Shown piece by piece: positions 9,888-22,750 of a stretch of 64,000 nucleotides of DNA. Below the pieces are notes generated by a model, which was given only the letters and a program-made list of their open reading frames with translations, searched no databases and was not told the origin of the DNA. Made by a program: the position numbers and the translations under genes. The stretch is from Allodiplogaster sudhausi. Its lineage: Eukaryota > Nematoda > Chromadorea > Rhabditida > Diplogasteridae. The stretch lies in NCBI GenBank assembly GCA_945643635.1, contig CALZFC010000042.1, positions 909,501 through 973,500 on the forward strand, in the 5' to 3' direction. Positions within the stretch are counted from its first letter, which is position 1; each line of letters begins with the position of its first letter.

Positions 9888-12874
9888 CTATTCGGCCATA
9901 ATGGCCTCCAACTTGCGGTAGATGAGCCCTGCATCTCTTGACATGGGCTCCGGAATGCCGAGCAGATTCGCAAGAAGGGACAGCTCTTGTTTCACTTCGT
10001 GTGGGTACTCGAGGTCGAACAACCAGAAGCAAGCGAGGTAGGAGAGAAGCGCATGGGCAAGGTCTCCAGAAACCTGCAGCATGCGTATTATAAAGCAGGT
10101 AAAAAATAAATAAAAAAGCTATGAGTATAAGAATTTTTTTTAATTTGTTAAAATTAAATTTTTTTAATTTGTTAAAATTACATTTCAACTTTTTTTTTAA
10201 ACAAAACATGACTGACGGTTACATCGACTCCCTCAAGAGCGATGATGAACTTGGCAGAGACATCACCGTATGCGACTATCACCGGCTGCCGGATGCCCTC
10301 ATTCTTGAGTTGATCAAGAGCCGACGACGCAGAATGATGTGCCTAAGCAGCATAGTTTACACTCCTCTCGCTGTATCGTCTCTCTTTCTCGCTCCTTTTC
10401 ACTCACAAGATAAGAAAAAGGCAACAGGAAACTAATGTCACTTAACTTATAAGCAATAGGTAGATATTGATTGGGAATTTGAATTGTAATAAATAACGGA
10501 CCAGGAAGCGATTGTAGACGAACTTGACACGAGATGGCTTCTTCTTTTTGTCTGTATGCTCGAACAGTGCCAGCATGTTGAGTAAGAACTCGAATGTAGC
10601 GAAATCTGAGGCATACAATTATTCTCTTTTTAACAGTTCGATGAATAGTTTGGAAATACAATTGAACCTGGGTTACAAAGATAAATACTTAGTACACATG
10701 GATGCATTTTTTTCGATAACTCAAAACTTTATAAGGTTGAGAATACCGAACCATTTGTTCCAGGCGGGAAGGCGTTCGCTTCAACAAGAGATCTTCTCTT
10801 CGCTTCGGATATTACGCGCAGGGCACGCTGAGACATTGCCGGCGCAATCTTCTCTTGCAATCTCCGTGGAAAGTCTCCCGCGGAAGCGCACTTTGACGCG
10901 ATGAAGTCATCGACAATCTGCAAGCAAATTCAAAAGTATATTTGTCTAATGTGAATTCCAAAAATTTTGTTCTAAACTCAAGCCATAGAGCAAGAAATAA
11001 CTCATGTAAGTATAGACAAATTATTTAAATGTAAAACAAAATCCGACAAATAAAAAATCACATACGTAACGGGACTGCGCGTAGAAGGAGTAACGTGTCA
11101 TTGTTGCTCGCGGAGGATTGTTCTGGCAAAAGCGTATACGACAGTTTCTAAAAAAAATTATATATCGCCATTTGTGAGAGAGCTGCTACTAGTAGTAGAA
11201 TTTTACATTTTAATCTAAAGACTCTCTTATATATGACAAAATGAAATATCTGTATAACTTTAAAGACTCGAGAGACAAAAACCTCTTCTGCTTAAGGAGT
11301 TCGAGGTGCTCGACAGAGCCGTGTATCAAGTTGTTAATTCGCTTAAACAAAAGGTTTTGTAATGCCTTTAATTTTCAAAATATAACAGTATCTTGTAGAG
11401 CTTTAACTGACATTTAAATGATCGTCAGTTTCTCTCTCCTCCTCGTTATCCGAAGAAGCAAGCCACTCTCGGCTGCCTGCTTTCTTCTTGTACTCTCTGA
11501 TGGGCTGTGATAGCAAGCTTCTTTTTCCAAGAAGAGATCTGACCCGCCTAACGCGGCATTCGACAAGTCCCTTGTGGCTGTCGATGAAGGCATCCTGAAA
11601 TGCTTTCTGTAGTTACATCAGAGAAAATTCAGGTAACTAGCAATGCGTTATCGAGTCTTTCAAATTTCATAATGATCTTCATTCAGTTAAAAACTGTTGT
11701 GTAGAAAAAAAGGTTGCTAACTATAGAACAGTTGGGGTATCCTGCGAATAGATGCGTAACGAAGCTCCGCGTCTCTTTCGGGGATGGTTTTTCTCTGCTA
11801 AAAAAGTGCGGTAAAATATCAGTTGTTCAAGAGTTGAAAACTAGCGTGTCAGCGTATGTCAGCAGAAAGTCGGCGATCCTTCTCGTAAGCAGGCAGCGGC
11901 CAACCCTGTCGTCCGAAATGTCATACGACGGGTCATCTTGTAGCCTCTTGAGGAATGGAGCTCCTTGCTTGCCAACCAATAACTTCTCAAAGCTGCATTT
12001 CAAAAGGCGCTGGTTCAGACGATGGTAGAAGGGGTCTTAAACGCATACGTTTACTTGTTTAAAAGGAAAATTAATTAGAAATCTGCTTGCGCCGAGTTTT
12101 GCTTGCATACTAAAGGATACAACAGACAAAAGTGCAGTTTACTAAACAGAAATTTAAAGGCCTGCCTGTGTACATCGTCCGATCTGGAACTGCCGAGGGA
12201 GTTCTGACCAACGGTGACTCCGAGCGAACTTGAGGTGTCGAGGGATGAGAAATCGCTAAGTAAATTAAATGAATTACTAGCTGCGCTTACAATCTGAGTA
12301 TGATTTACCTCCAAGCTCTTCAAGATCGCGATCTTTGTCGACTTCTCTCTCACAAGGGTTAGCATCTTCAACATCAACTGAAAATTCATGAATCTAAGAT
12401 ATGAGCATTCATTTTAGTATAACCTTGCTCCGCTCGAGTATCATCAGGAAAAACTGCGTTTTTCTCCCACGAGAGCGCAGTCGGATTGGTTGGCGAAAGG
12501 GACTCATTTTTTGCCAGGAATGTGGAAGAAATCGAGAGGGATAGCTCCTGGCTGTTCATCGTAGTCGAAGTTGCCGGACTCTGAGAAGTGATCCACGTAA
12601 AAATATACTCATTTAGAGAGATAGGCAATCGGTAAACCTCGAGTAAGCTTCCTGTTGCTATGTAATGTGCGTGTGGCGCCGCAACAACTTGAGAGGGGTG
12701 AACGTCTATCATACGCTGAGGAGTGTTGAGCTGCAGCCTGACATTTGTCAGAGGGGAGCCAGTCCGTGTACTCACATATTGCTTGACTTGTGCAATGGTC
12801 TCGAAGTAGCAGTCCTCTTCGCCCAAACACTCGGGCTCAGGAGCACCCGCTTCCAACAGAATGGTTAGACGCAT
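9888..12874 (-). CDS. SAMD3-like accessory protein encoded by the CACTA-like element
   Basis: Twelve exons fit by phase: 12874-12638, 12580-12424, 12377-12309, 12280-12143, 12035-11842, 11594-11412, 11341-11283, 11147-11066, 10917-10752, 10605-10502, 10342-10223 and 10073-9888. They give about 564 residues. The N-terminus (MRLTILLEAG) looks like a ubiquitin-fold start, followed by a Ser-rich acidic linker. The body contains FKFLFNPFYHRLNQRLL, a basic patch (VRRVRSLLGKRSLL), and a C-terminus with PVIVAYGDVSAKFIIALEGVD and LLSYLACFWLFDLEYP. That ending resembles the C-terminus of animal proteins annotated as SAMD3-like, repeatedly found beside Tnp2-type transposases. It starts 152 bp after the transposase stop, same strand. 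Its function in transposition is unknown. Relationship is from memory of the family. Confidence 0.68.
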
Positions 12875-13025
12875 TGGGTCTAACGCTAAAGATCACACTA
12901 ACTAGGAAATAAATCATGCAAATGATCACATATTCGTGAGCCGTCGTAAATAACGGGATAAATTGAAATATTGATCTTCAGATCAAAGTATTTGTTTATT
13001 GCTAAGAGAAAATAACGAAAATATT

Positions 13026-16000
13026 CTAGCAGTGGCAGAGGGCGTGTCTTGGCATGAAAGCGGTCTCATTTCCCTCGGGGTAGCCGTCAAGAGGCAGTGG
13101 ATCAAAAAGTTCCTTGAAAAAGACAGTTGTGATCGCTCCAGATGCGGTGAAGAAGCAACATTGTCTGCTGTCATCAAATCGAGCGGGATGTCCGATCTTT
13201 GCAACGATCTTCCATGTTTGTTCCGTGAATGCGAAGCAATCGATCTGGGCAGGAACAAAGCTGCTACTCTTGTTCAGCAAAACGATGTCTCCCGACTTGT
13301 AGAGTGTCCCGTGATGCTGGAGTAGGAGAGTGCACTTCACCCGTCGTTCCTTCAGAACTGCCCGTGCGAGCGCTGACACTTGATGTTGCTCGATTCCTTT
13401 TCCGGGAACGAATTCCACCTCCTTCTGAAGACGTAGTGCCCAAAGAGTGCGCTGGATGTGAGTTGCGAACGTGCACGGCAGACACGTGAAGTTCCTTGTA
13501 ATGTAGGACCGTCGCTTGACGTACGCATTCAGTTGCTCGAATTGCAGAGTACTCAGTTGTCCAACTGGCCCTAGAGAACGAATCGCAGCTGCATAGTGCA
13601 GCAACGCGTGCGTCTTGTAGATGGGCCTGGACGAATGGGCTGCAGCTGCGCGAGAGGGCGGAATGTCCAGAGGGACAACTCGCCAAGCAAGAGACACGTA
13701 TTCCTCGGCCGTAGAACGTACCAAATCAATGTCGCCAGATGTCAACTCGAATGAGCAGAGAAGGCGACTCAACTCGGAAAAGCGCTGGAACAGAAGCCGG
13801 ATCTCAGGTTCCGCAACCATTACGTCCAACGGGAAGAGAAATGGGACGAGCCGAATGAGAAATGCTGTGTCGGCTGCCTTTTGCCCGGACACAGGGTCAC
13901 CTTGCGAAACATCGGCCGGGATTGGGTTGATTGTGCAGCTGCTGTCGACTCGCCCAGTAGCAAAGGCACATAACTTATCGTTGATATCCTTGAGCGGAAG
14001 TCCATTCCGAATGATGGCCCGAATGACCACTCCTAGAAGACGGCAGCTCTCGCCCTCGTACAAGTCGTGGGCGATATCACAGTAGGCATCCTCCGACACG
14101 TGGTATCCCGTAATGCCGTTGAGTGGCGAATCCCCCATCACGCCAAAAGCAGGAGGGCCGTTCGCTTGATACCTTAAGTTATCGCTTAAATTCATCCTAT
14201 CTCCGATCAACGACAAAGGAACCGACCACGCCAAAGTCCGTAATTGGCAGTCCTTCTCTAGGTGAACGGCTCCAAAGTCGCGGTAGTTGGTCAAGCAGTG
14301 ACGGCAAGGGAAACCTCCGGAAAAGCACGTCTGCATCTGGCGGACTTGGTTTAGTGCCAGGTTATCACCAAGAACCGAGTGCAGCCAAGGGTAGACGACA
14401 ACGCTTCGCCCTCTCCACGACACCATGATTCCGTTTTCGTAGAGTACGTTCAACTCTACCTAAGAAGTTAAACTAATTGTTGATCTTTATTTACAACTTT
14501 TACGCTTTTTTAAAAATTTTACTTCAAATATATTACGGCACCTTGAAGCTTTCTAGAAGAGGCTTGTAGCCATAAGCCTTGTGATCAGACCCGTACGATG
14601 TCGCGTAGAGAAACCTAAAGCATTTACTTGAAGAACTGCTTTTTTTATTTTAGCATTTTGACACTTACTTCCATTTATGTAGACACGAAGCATGCCGTCT
14701 CAGTCCGGAAAAAGTGAAGAACATCATGGTTTGAGAGTGGATAGACGACGCCTTTCGTAGACCACTTCCAGGGCAAACGTCATCGAGGTATACCACAATC
14801 GGAAGTAGTGGTTTCTTCGTTCTGGAGGTAGCGTCACGAAACCGTTGCCCGTCCAGTGGAGACAGGAAATTCCCCCTTCCGAATGGCTCCATTTCTAACA
14901 CCTGAAAAGCATACAGATTCTATATACTTCAATGTAACACAAAATAGCGATAAACCTGTTGAAATTCCACGTTCCGAAAGGCCGCTTCTATCGAATCCTT
15001 CAGTGGGACAATGTAGAACTTGCACGGTCGATCGACACGACTCTGCTTCCCATCCAAGTCGCGTACGGGGACAGTCATCGTCCCCATTTGTCGAGGCAAA
15101 GGTTCAATGTAGTCCTGTTCTTGTCGAAGCGCAGCCTTCCTTCTGTATGATGTAGCAACGGTGTTCAGTGTCGCCATAAACTGATCGAAATGGGAGTCGT
15201 TCATGGCTCGAACGTTCTTAGCGATACGGCGAATCAGATCCACCATTTTATCCGTTTCCGACTCTGTTATTCCAATTCGGCTTGTGGAGGTGAGGATCTC
15301 GGCTCTAATCGTTTCGCAGAAGTTGGTCGAATCATCAGCTTCGAGCGCTTCCGAGTCGTCATTCTCATCGTCCTCCTCCTCCAGCTCAGTTGCAGATATG
15401 TCGCCGTCCAACTCCTCAACATCCTCTTGAAGAGACGAGGCATCCATGTTGCCATTGTCAGCAACATCCACATCCATTGCACCATCGCTATCGCTGCTGT
15501 CGGAATAAAGACCCCTCATCAGAGCAGGATCTGAAGAGAAGACTTGCGATGTTCAATAGTGAGGTACTGTTATTACTTGTTTAAATTACTACTCACGTTG
15601 TTGGCTCAAGTGAACCCGCCATGCTTGAAATCGTCCGAACTCAGATGAGCAAAAGCGGCAGTGATATTGATTTTCTCCAAGGTGTGACTGTTGACAATGC
15701 CGTTTTAAGTGGGCCAATGTAGGAAGCTCCTCCTCGCAGACGTCCGCTGGACAACGCATCGTTAAGATTCTAAACTGTAATTTGTTGTTTTCCTTTTTCA
15801 TTAGATATTAACATTCAATGTTATCTTTCTATGTGCTCTTTCTTTCTATAGTTCTTGCAGCCTTGTATTCCTTTTTTCGTCTAAAACTTTCTTCCATAAC
15901 TATATTGTTTTCTCTTAATAATGAATTTTTTTTCTGTATGAATATTCTTAAGCATATAACATGCTTAACAAATATTGGATATTGTAACGTAATTAAAAAC

Positions 16001-18294
16001 CAACTTTGTAACAGAAAAATACAAATCACACGTTTGCATTTGTGCAATTCGTTAATTCTCAATTCGTTGTAACCAGTGGGTTGTGTTACAGTAGTTCATA
16101 GTAAACAAAAGAGTTGCCCAGAAAAAAATACTTTGTAAAAACTTTCAAATAACACTCTTACAATGGAGCGATTCGCTTATTTTCAATCAGTTGTAACTAC
16201 TGGTTGGGTTACGGTAGTTTATAGTAAACATAAAGGTGCCCAGAAAAATCCACTCAAAAAACTTACTCTTTTGAATAGGAACGCAATCGCTTATTCTCAA
16301 TTACTTCAAGGAATTTACTTGCACAGACACATACAGAACAGATTGGGATACGGTACCTTTAAGAAATTAAACTTGTCCAGAAATTTATCACTTTCCATTT
16401 AAAATAAATCATTGGTACGGATTCGCGAATTAATTCGCTCAAATTTCGTAAGGTTACGGTTCTGGGCAACTCTCCTGAAAATCAAGAACAGTTTCCCAGA
16501 AATGGGAGAAAATAAATACCTTTGAATATAATTTAAAAGTCAAAAGATATAAGCTTACATTCTCTAAACTTAGCGTAACTTCGCTAATCAATAGCAACTA
16601 CAGCTTCGATAATTGTAATTGTAAGTCACATAAAGCACTTACAAAAGCATCTCAAGGTTTCAAGTAACTTTTCACTTGCACCAACAGTATTCCAATACTC
16701 GATAAGTTTAAGGACGAGAGTACGGTATGTTAAATATTTAAAAAAAATAAGTTAAATCATATCCCACCTTGCTGCAAATGTCGCACCGGAACGGCTTCCG
16801 ATCAGTGTGGTTGACGGCGTGTTGTTGGAGACCTGGAAAAAACTTACATTTGGAAATATTTCAGTTCAGAATATACAATGGTAATCCTGTATAAAATGTT
16901 GAGCAAAAAAGAAGCATTAATTATTCGTCGTACCAAAATTTATTTTCTTTTTTTAAAATATACACATCGAGTTGGGTTACGGTACTTCTTAGAAAAGAAA
17001 AGAAAGAAACAAGAAAAGAACAGTTTCGCTTATTTTAAATAAGTTATACAGAGCTGGTTTGATTACGGTTTTTTTTCTGGAAAACAAAAGAAACTTGCCC
17101 AGAAATTGAATTAACTACATAACCGATAGGGTATAAAAAGGTATTGTCGATTTCACAGAATAATTCCTAATTTTGGGCATCATCCTGAGGGACAGATGGG
17201 CAGAAACAGCTAACAAACCTTGCTAATATTTAGGATCATCGACAGTGGCTTCTATTCCCTGATAATAACAACTACAAATTTCTAACCACGTTACCCTAGA
17301 ATTGAAGACTAGACAATGTATATAAACATAACGAACCTTCGCAAGTCTGCGGCAGCTTCAGATGGCAGAAGCGCGGTCTGCGCGGAGATGCGATGTCTTC
17401 CAGCTCCGGTAGGAAGTCAGGGGAAGAGTGCGTACCGATTTTCTAAACAACGCATTATTTATATTTAAAATCTTTTGAATTGTATTATCCTGCTTTCAAA
17501 GTTAAGAAAAATAATAAACGTGGAATAGGTAATAACAAATGAACAAGGAAAAAAAATGTTCGGAACAAACTTTTCAATGTGTGGGAAAATGAGTTTTTTG
17601 TACTCTTAAAGAACAATAAACGAACGAAACTTATTTAAAAGTCAAAGTTGTTAGACGAGTCTGAAAAGTTATCGTACCTGGACAAAAATGCAGCAGCTTA
17701 AGCGTTGAAGCTGCGCGGTGCGCGGTTGTTGGGTGGATTGGGCAAGAGAAATACTGAAAATATAAAATTGCTGAAATAAGTATACGAATTTCAACATGAA
17801 ATATAAACGATAGTTAATGTACCAATAAAGAGAAAACACATTAAATATTTAAATTCGTTGGGAAGAATGGCAGCATCAATTAACAGATGTATCAACTTAT
17901 GAAGAAAAGAATTAAAAGCAAACCACGCTCGGATGTCGAAAGAATTTGATCTTGCTGCGCGCGCCGACACGCTGTCTAGTTCCAGCAATCGCAGACAAGA
18001 AGGGCTAGCCTGATAATAAAAGAACAACGTTGCATATTCAGCATATTTAATAATGTTAATTTTATCACTCATTCGTGAGAAAAGAAGACAAAAGTGCTAA
18101 CAATAAGGGAATAAAAACTGCAATAGAAACTTGCAAGAATAACCATTAACAAATCAGCTTTTTCATATCAATAGCGGGATGAATGAGTTAAACTTTTCAA
18201 TTACTTACTATTAGAAGTTGAGTCTCCAGTTGTTGATCGAGAGCACAAAGAGCAGCTTGGCTAACTACGCGGCCCGGGGACTCTCGCTTTCTAA
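13026..18294 (-). CDS. Zinc-finger Tnp2-type (CACTA/EnSpm) transposase
   Basis: Ten exons fit by phase: 18294-18209, 18009-17927, 17753-17678, 17442-17337, 16832-16768, 15774-15597, 15530-14956, 14901-14669, 14614-14542 and 14459-13026. They give about 968 residues without the first exon. N-terminal exons encode C2H2 fingers: a GLQQHAVNHTDRKPFRCDIC linker, then CPADVC...LKRHCQQSH and CRFCSSEF. An acidic region follows (15530-15270), then the Tnp2 core: LDGQRFRD, VVYLDDVCPGSGLRKAS, YGSDHKAYG, CRHCLTNYRDF and AHDLYEGESCRLLG. The His/Asp-Glu-Gly motif is typical of animal EnSpm transposases. The 3' end has a chromo/tudor-like basic stretch. No stop or frameshift was seen. The first coding exon upstream of 18294 was not identified. 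Confidence 0.78.
16060..17120. repeat. Diverged repeats in introns of the transposase gene
   Basis: Four or more imperfect copies of a roughly 90-bp unit with GGTTACGGTAGTT, ATAGTAAACA and GCCCAGAAA, near 16080, 16200, 16975 and 17060. Located in the introns between the 15774, 16832 and 17442 exons. Confidence 0.6.
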
Positions 18295-18489
18295 CTGAAA
18301 CAAAAGAGCAGAATCGCTACGCTTACACGTTATAAATGTCATATCAAAAAGCGATTCAATATTACAAACATGAAATAAAAAAAGGATAAGTTTTAAGTGT
18401 TTGTTAACCCGAGATTTTCTTCCGAAAATTAAACGTTCCGTTCAAATGATGATTCCGAATATTTTTTTAAACATGGTCGAAAGTGGTAC

Positions 18490-18646
18490 AATGTCACATT
18501 TTCTGTTCTCGCATCGCCTCGTCCCTCCTTGCCACCAAAATGTGACATCCGTTGTCACAATTCTCTTCGGCGGCCGCTTGCGTGTCACATTTTTGGTCAC
18601 AATTTTGGATGGAACATTAATTGTGCGTCACATTTTTTTCTGTGTG
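18490..18646 (-). repeat. Right terminal and subterminal repeats of the CACTA-like element
   Basis: Five ATGTGAC/TGTCACA-type motifs in both orientations, ending in TTTTCTGTGTG, the inverse of the left end. Confidence 0.85.
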
Positions 18647-19795
18647 TCACCTCTTTCAATTTCCTCATCGGCATGTTGTTGTCTCCACCATCGCCTTATC
18701 ACTTCCGGCGGGTGCAGAATATGAAAAAGATCTCCTCCTCTCTTACTCTTCTCTGCAGTTGTATACTATTGCATCTCATTCTCTCTTTCTCTTATCTCCC
18801 CCTCTCTCTCTCCCTCCCTCTCCTTTTTCTGTCTACTTTCTCTTTTTCAACCCTAATCCAAATCATTCCGCTGTCGCATTCTCTGCTCTGATAAGTCGAA
18901 AAGAATCACTCGGCACGTGATAAGCCAGAGAATCGTGTACAAAACTGCTGTTAGAAGTGCGCCAAAAAGTGGACGACAATTTCATGAAGGGCACTCTCAG
19001 TCGAAATGTATCAAGAATAAGAGAAATGGAAAATTGTGCACTCTCGTAGTGCAAGACCCAGAATTTTGAAATGATGTTAGATGGAGAAAAGGAAGATAGA
19101 AAGGAGTGAGCGAGACAAATAGCAAAAATAATTGTAAAATAAAAAGAAACATCTGATAAATGGCCTGTTTTGGAACATATCAAATTTTAGTCCTTGCTTC
19201 CAATGGCCAGAAATCGAATGCCACTGTACAAAATAAAGCGATTGCCAGTTTCCAAGTAAGTGGCATAGCCATGCATTCATTTTCACACGGTACATGAAAA
19301 GAACTTCTCTTCCAGTTTGATTCTTCTGTCAAAACAGAGACATTACTAAAGATATTATCTCTCACGAAAGCCTTTACATTTCTAAGCATTGAGCCCGTCA
19401 TTGAGCTGGCATGCGAAGTCAAGAGCGTGACGTTTGCTGATGATGATGTCATAAAAGAAGAGTGGCTGTGAACACTCTGGAAAACATGGGAGATAAAATT
19501 CAGTCAGCACAACTAAATGCAGAGGGAGCTTCCCTCATAGGCGTGAACATGTCCTTTAATATCTACCATTTCACATGTATCTACATGAGATGTAATTGGT
19601 AGAGTGAAGAGAATTAGTGGAAGGACAAACGTTCAGTATCTTTGAACTCTTTCTTCTTCCCTTTCCAAATCCATGACAAATGTCTCGCCACTCGCAACAT
19701 CCTTCCTCTTATTGACCTTTCCGGAACAGGCTTCGGATTTCGGAAGGGGAGAAGAGGTAGCACATCCCGGGTGTAACTGGAGATTCTCCATCTCT

Positions 19796-19797
19796 GC

Positions 19798-19837
<40 letters not shown>

Positions 19838-19885
19838 TTCTCTCGGTCTCTCTCCTTCTCTCGGTCTCTATCTCTCTCTCTCGGT
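19796..19885 (+). repeat. CT microsatellite
   Basis: Nearly pure (CT)n followed by interrupted CTCTCGGT units. Confidence 0.9.
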
Positions 19886-20429
19886 CTCATACAATCGCTG
19901 TCTTGCACTCGTTTCTACTATGTAAAATTTGCATATTACAAGCGAACCGAGGTACATAGAACAGTTGAAATGTTGAATATATTCACTTTTCGGTACCTGC
20001 AGAATAAGCCCATACTATGGAAATAGATCTCATTTTATACTGTCGTGCTATGTAAAGAGCTGTTTGATTACTTTCCATTTGAGAAAAGAATGTCTGCAGG
20101 CGAAGGCTTATTGTTAGCAAGCAAAAATCAGTCTCGTGGATCTATTGACGGTGTTCAGGCATGCAGAGTTCCACAGAAAAGGAGAGAAGAGAACTAATGC
20201 AAGGAGGAAGAGAAAAGCGAGAGAGAAAAGCGAGCGAAAGAGAGAAAAGGAGGGAGAGAAAAAAATAGGATGTGAAATAACGAAGAAGAGAGAGAAAGAA
20301 AGATAGAGAACCAGGGGGACGGAGAAAAAAAGAATATTAGCGAGATAGAATTAGGGGAAAGAATAGAGAATGAATGCAGAGGAGGAAAGGAGAGAGAGAG
20401 AATTCTTCCTAGTTTTACTTTCACTTCAC

Positions 20430-20483
20430 ATCTCGCTCTTTCTCTCCCTCTCGCTCTCCCTCTCCCTCTCTCTCTCCCCCTCT

Positions 20484-20525
<42 letters not shown>
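20430..20525 (+). repeat. CT microsatellite
   Basis: Interrupted then pure (CT)n, with a GA-rich stretch just upstream (20190-20405). Confidence 0.9.
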
Positions 20526-22487
20526 TTCGCTCTTTATACCATACTTCCAGAATGACTTACTTCCCTGCATTGTGAGATGAACAAATTCATGAATTGTTTG
20601 CATAAGAATGCAAGAGGAACAAAAAAATGTACTAGAACGGAAGTAAATATGTAGAGACTGCAAGAAAAATTGTGAGGATTTTTTCACTTTTCGGTATTGT
20701 TGAGTAAAATGTAGCCAACATCAAGAATGATCCAGAAGAAAGAGCGGAAATGAAGATTGTGAAAGGGAAAGAGACAGAGACAGACAGAGAGAGGGAGAGA
20801 GAGATAAGGAAAGAGGATTTTAAATATATAATAGGAGAGAAGGATAAAAAGAGGGAAAGAAAAAAAAAGAGAAAACCGAGAAACAGATTGTCTGGAGGTA
20901 TTCAAATTGCAAGCAGTATGTACTTGTGAGTAAGTTCTACAATTACATCGTGATGCTTCCGCTTGCCAAAACGTTACTTCTGTCCAAAAGAGCAGGGCAC
21001 AATTAGCTGAAACTTGAACCCGCCGCGCACTCTCTTTCCTCCTTCGTCATCAACCTTGTTTCTCGCGTATTCCACTTTATCCTTCCCTCTTACCATTTGC
21101 CACATTATATGTAGCAACATTTCTAATTTTAATTTAATTTATTTTTATGGAATTAACTGAATCTGCATGAATTCTTTTCTTTTTTTTGTCAAAACGCCAG
21201 TTTTTCCCTTTGTGAGATTATGTGAAGCAGGAACAAGTTTACATACATACATATGTGGTACTTAACTTACAGTGCAACGTTTAATAATATAAAAAATGTG
21301 GAAAGAGAATACGTGCGTTTTGACGCCTTCTCGATCCCAGAATATTAAACACAGGAAACACTTGTGATAGGGAAATGATTGCAAATCCGTTCACGCTATG
21401 ATGACGCCATGAACCGTCAAAGTTAGAATGCCTGCAGGAAATAGGAAGATTTGCACGCATGAAAAGTGCACCCTTTCCTTCTCATACTTCATGAATCATT
21501 CTTCAGAGGCAGAATTATATTGTACCTTAGAATTGAGATATGTACTTTTATGAGAGATCACTGAACTATATACAATCCGCATCTCCCTTTCTCCCACTCT
21601 CACTCTGCCACAAATATGAAGGTGAATTCACATAAAGAGAAATATTAAAAGAAAATTTTGTACTGCTCCGGAGTGCGGCAAAGCAAAGAAATTCACAGTC
21701 GAAAGCAGAAATGAGAGTGAAGAACACTTTGGGAGAAAAGAGTAATGTAAGTAGAATGAGAAATGGAAAAGGTTATGATTCAAGGCAGAAAATTCATTCT
21801 ACATGATTAATCGTACAATTAAAATTTAGATTTTAAATTGGGAAAACAATTTCCGATTTGATATCCAAAGACAGAACTAAAGAACAGTAGCTTTCGTTTT
21901 GGAGGCCTTGCTGATCTCCATGGAACATTCGAGTGTCGGAATAAGAGGCGGAGCTAGAGCGGTTATGAAGGGGGCGTGGCTAGATCTGCTGGTGTGTAGA
22001 TCACCAATTTACATATTTACCGCCAAGACTTAACCAAAAAGAGAAAAGAATAACCATTAATATTTTACTATTATAAAAGAAAATAAGAGACAGAGAGAAA
22101 GAGAATGAGAATATGAGAGAACGGGAAGGATTGAGAGGAAGTGGAACAAAAGAGAAAAAGAAGGAAGAATATTATCAATGCAAATAGTTGCGAAGAGTTT
22201 ATTCTTCGAATCCGTATCCATAAAAATTAAGAAAAGTGAAAATGTGAAGGGCAGGTGTATGTAAATAGTACATGGAGACTTGAAAATGAGAAAAATGGAG
22301 AGAGAGAGAAAAGAGTGCAAATGAAGGGGAACATATATTCAAAGAACGAGAGAAGACCTAATTGTAAGAAGATGTGAAAGAAGCCAACAAAGGAGTGATT
22401 TCACCAAATGGAATCGAGATGTGTGATGTGCATATCGAGATGACTTGGTCGTTCTATCGTAAGGCTCCTCCCATACTTTGTTCTTTC

Positions 22488-22507
22488 TTCTCTCTCTAGC
22501 TCTCTCA

Positions 22508-22541
<34 letters not shown>

Positions 22542-22650
22542 TTCTCCATCACCTCTCTCTCTCTCTATCTGGTTCTCTGCTCTCATTTAAGAAAGAGTTC
22601 ATTTCATATCCTTCTCTTCCACGTTCTCTCTCTTTCTCACTCTTTCTCTT

Positions 22651-22697
<47 letters not shown>

Positions 22698-22750
22698 GGC
22701 TCTCTCTCTCTCTCGCGCTCTCTCTCTCACTCTCTCTCTCGTTATCTCTT
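22488..22750 (+). repeat. CT microsatellite cluster
   Basis: Two long (CT)n blocks separated by about 60 bp. Confidence 0.9.

Larger units (their letters stand above)
9112..18646 (-). mobile_element. CACTA/EnSpm-like DNA transposon, 9.5 kb, two genes, apparently complete
   Basis: The left end CACACAGAAAACGATGTGAC matches the complement of the right end, CACACAGAAAAAAATGTGAC. TC immediately flanks both outer ends, consistent with a 2-bp target duplication. Both termini carry clusters of ATGTGAC/TGTCACA in both orientations over roughly 150-250 bp, the subterminal repeat layout of CACTA elements where the DNA-binding protein lands. Inside are two minus-strand genes without visible stops or frameshifts: a zinc-finger Tnp2-type transposase and a SAMD3-like protein. 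Terminus starts with CAC but not CACTA. Boundaries are read directly; activity is inference. Confidence 0.85.

Noticed and set aside
13264..13686. Other long frames overlapping the transposase exon on both strands
   Set aside because: They overlap the 478-codon exon that carries the Tnp2 motifs and show no motif themselves.
19180..19452. Ninety-codon minus-strand frame (MTSSSANVTLLTSHASSMTG)
   Set aside because: Ordinary-looking but no splice partner, no domain and no repeat evidence. Left out as a chance frame.
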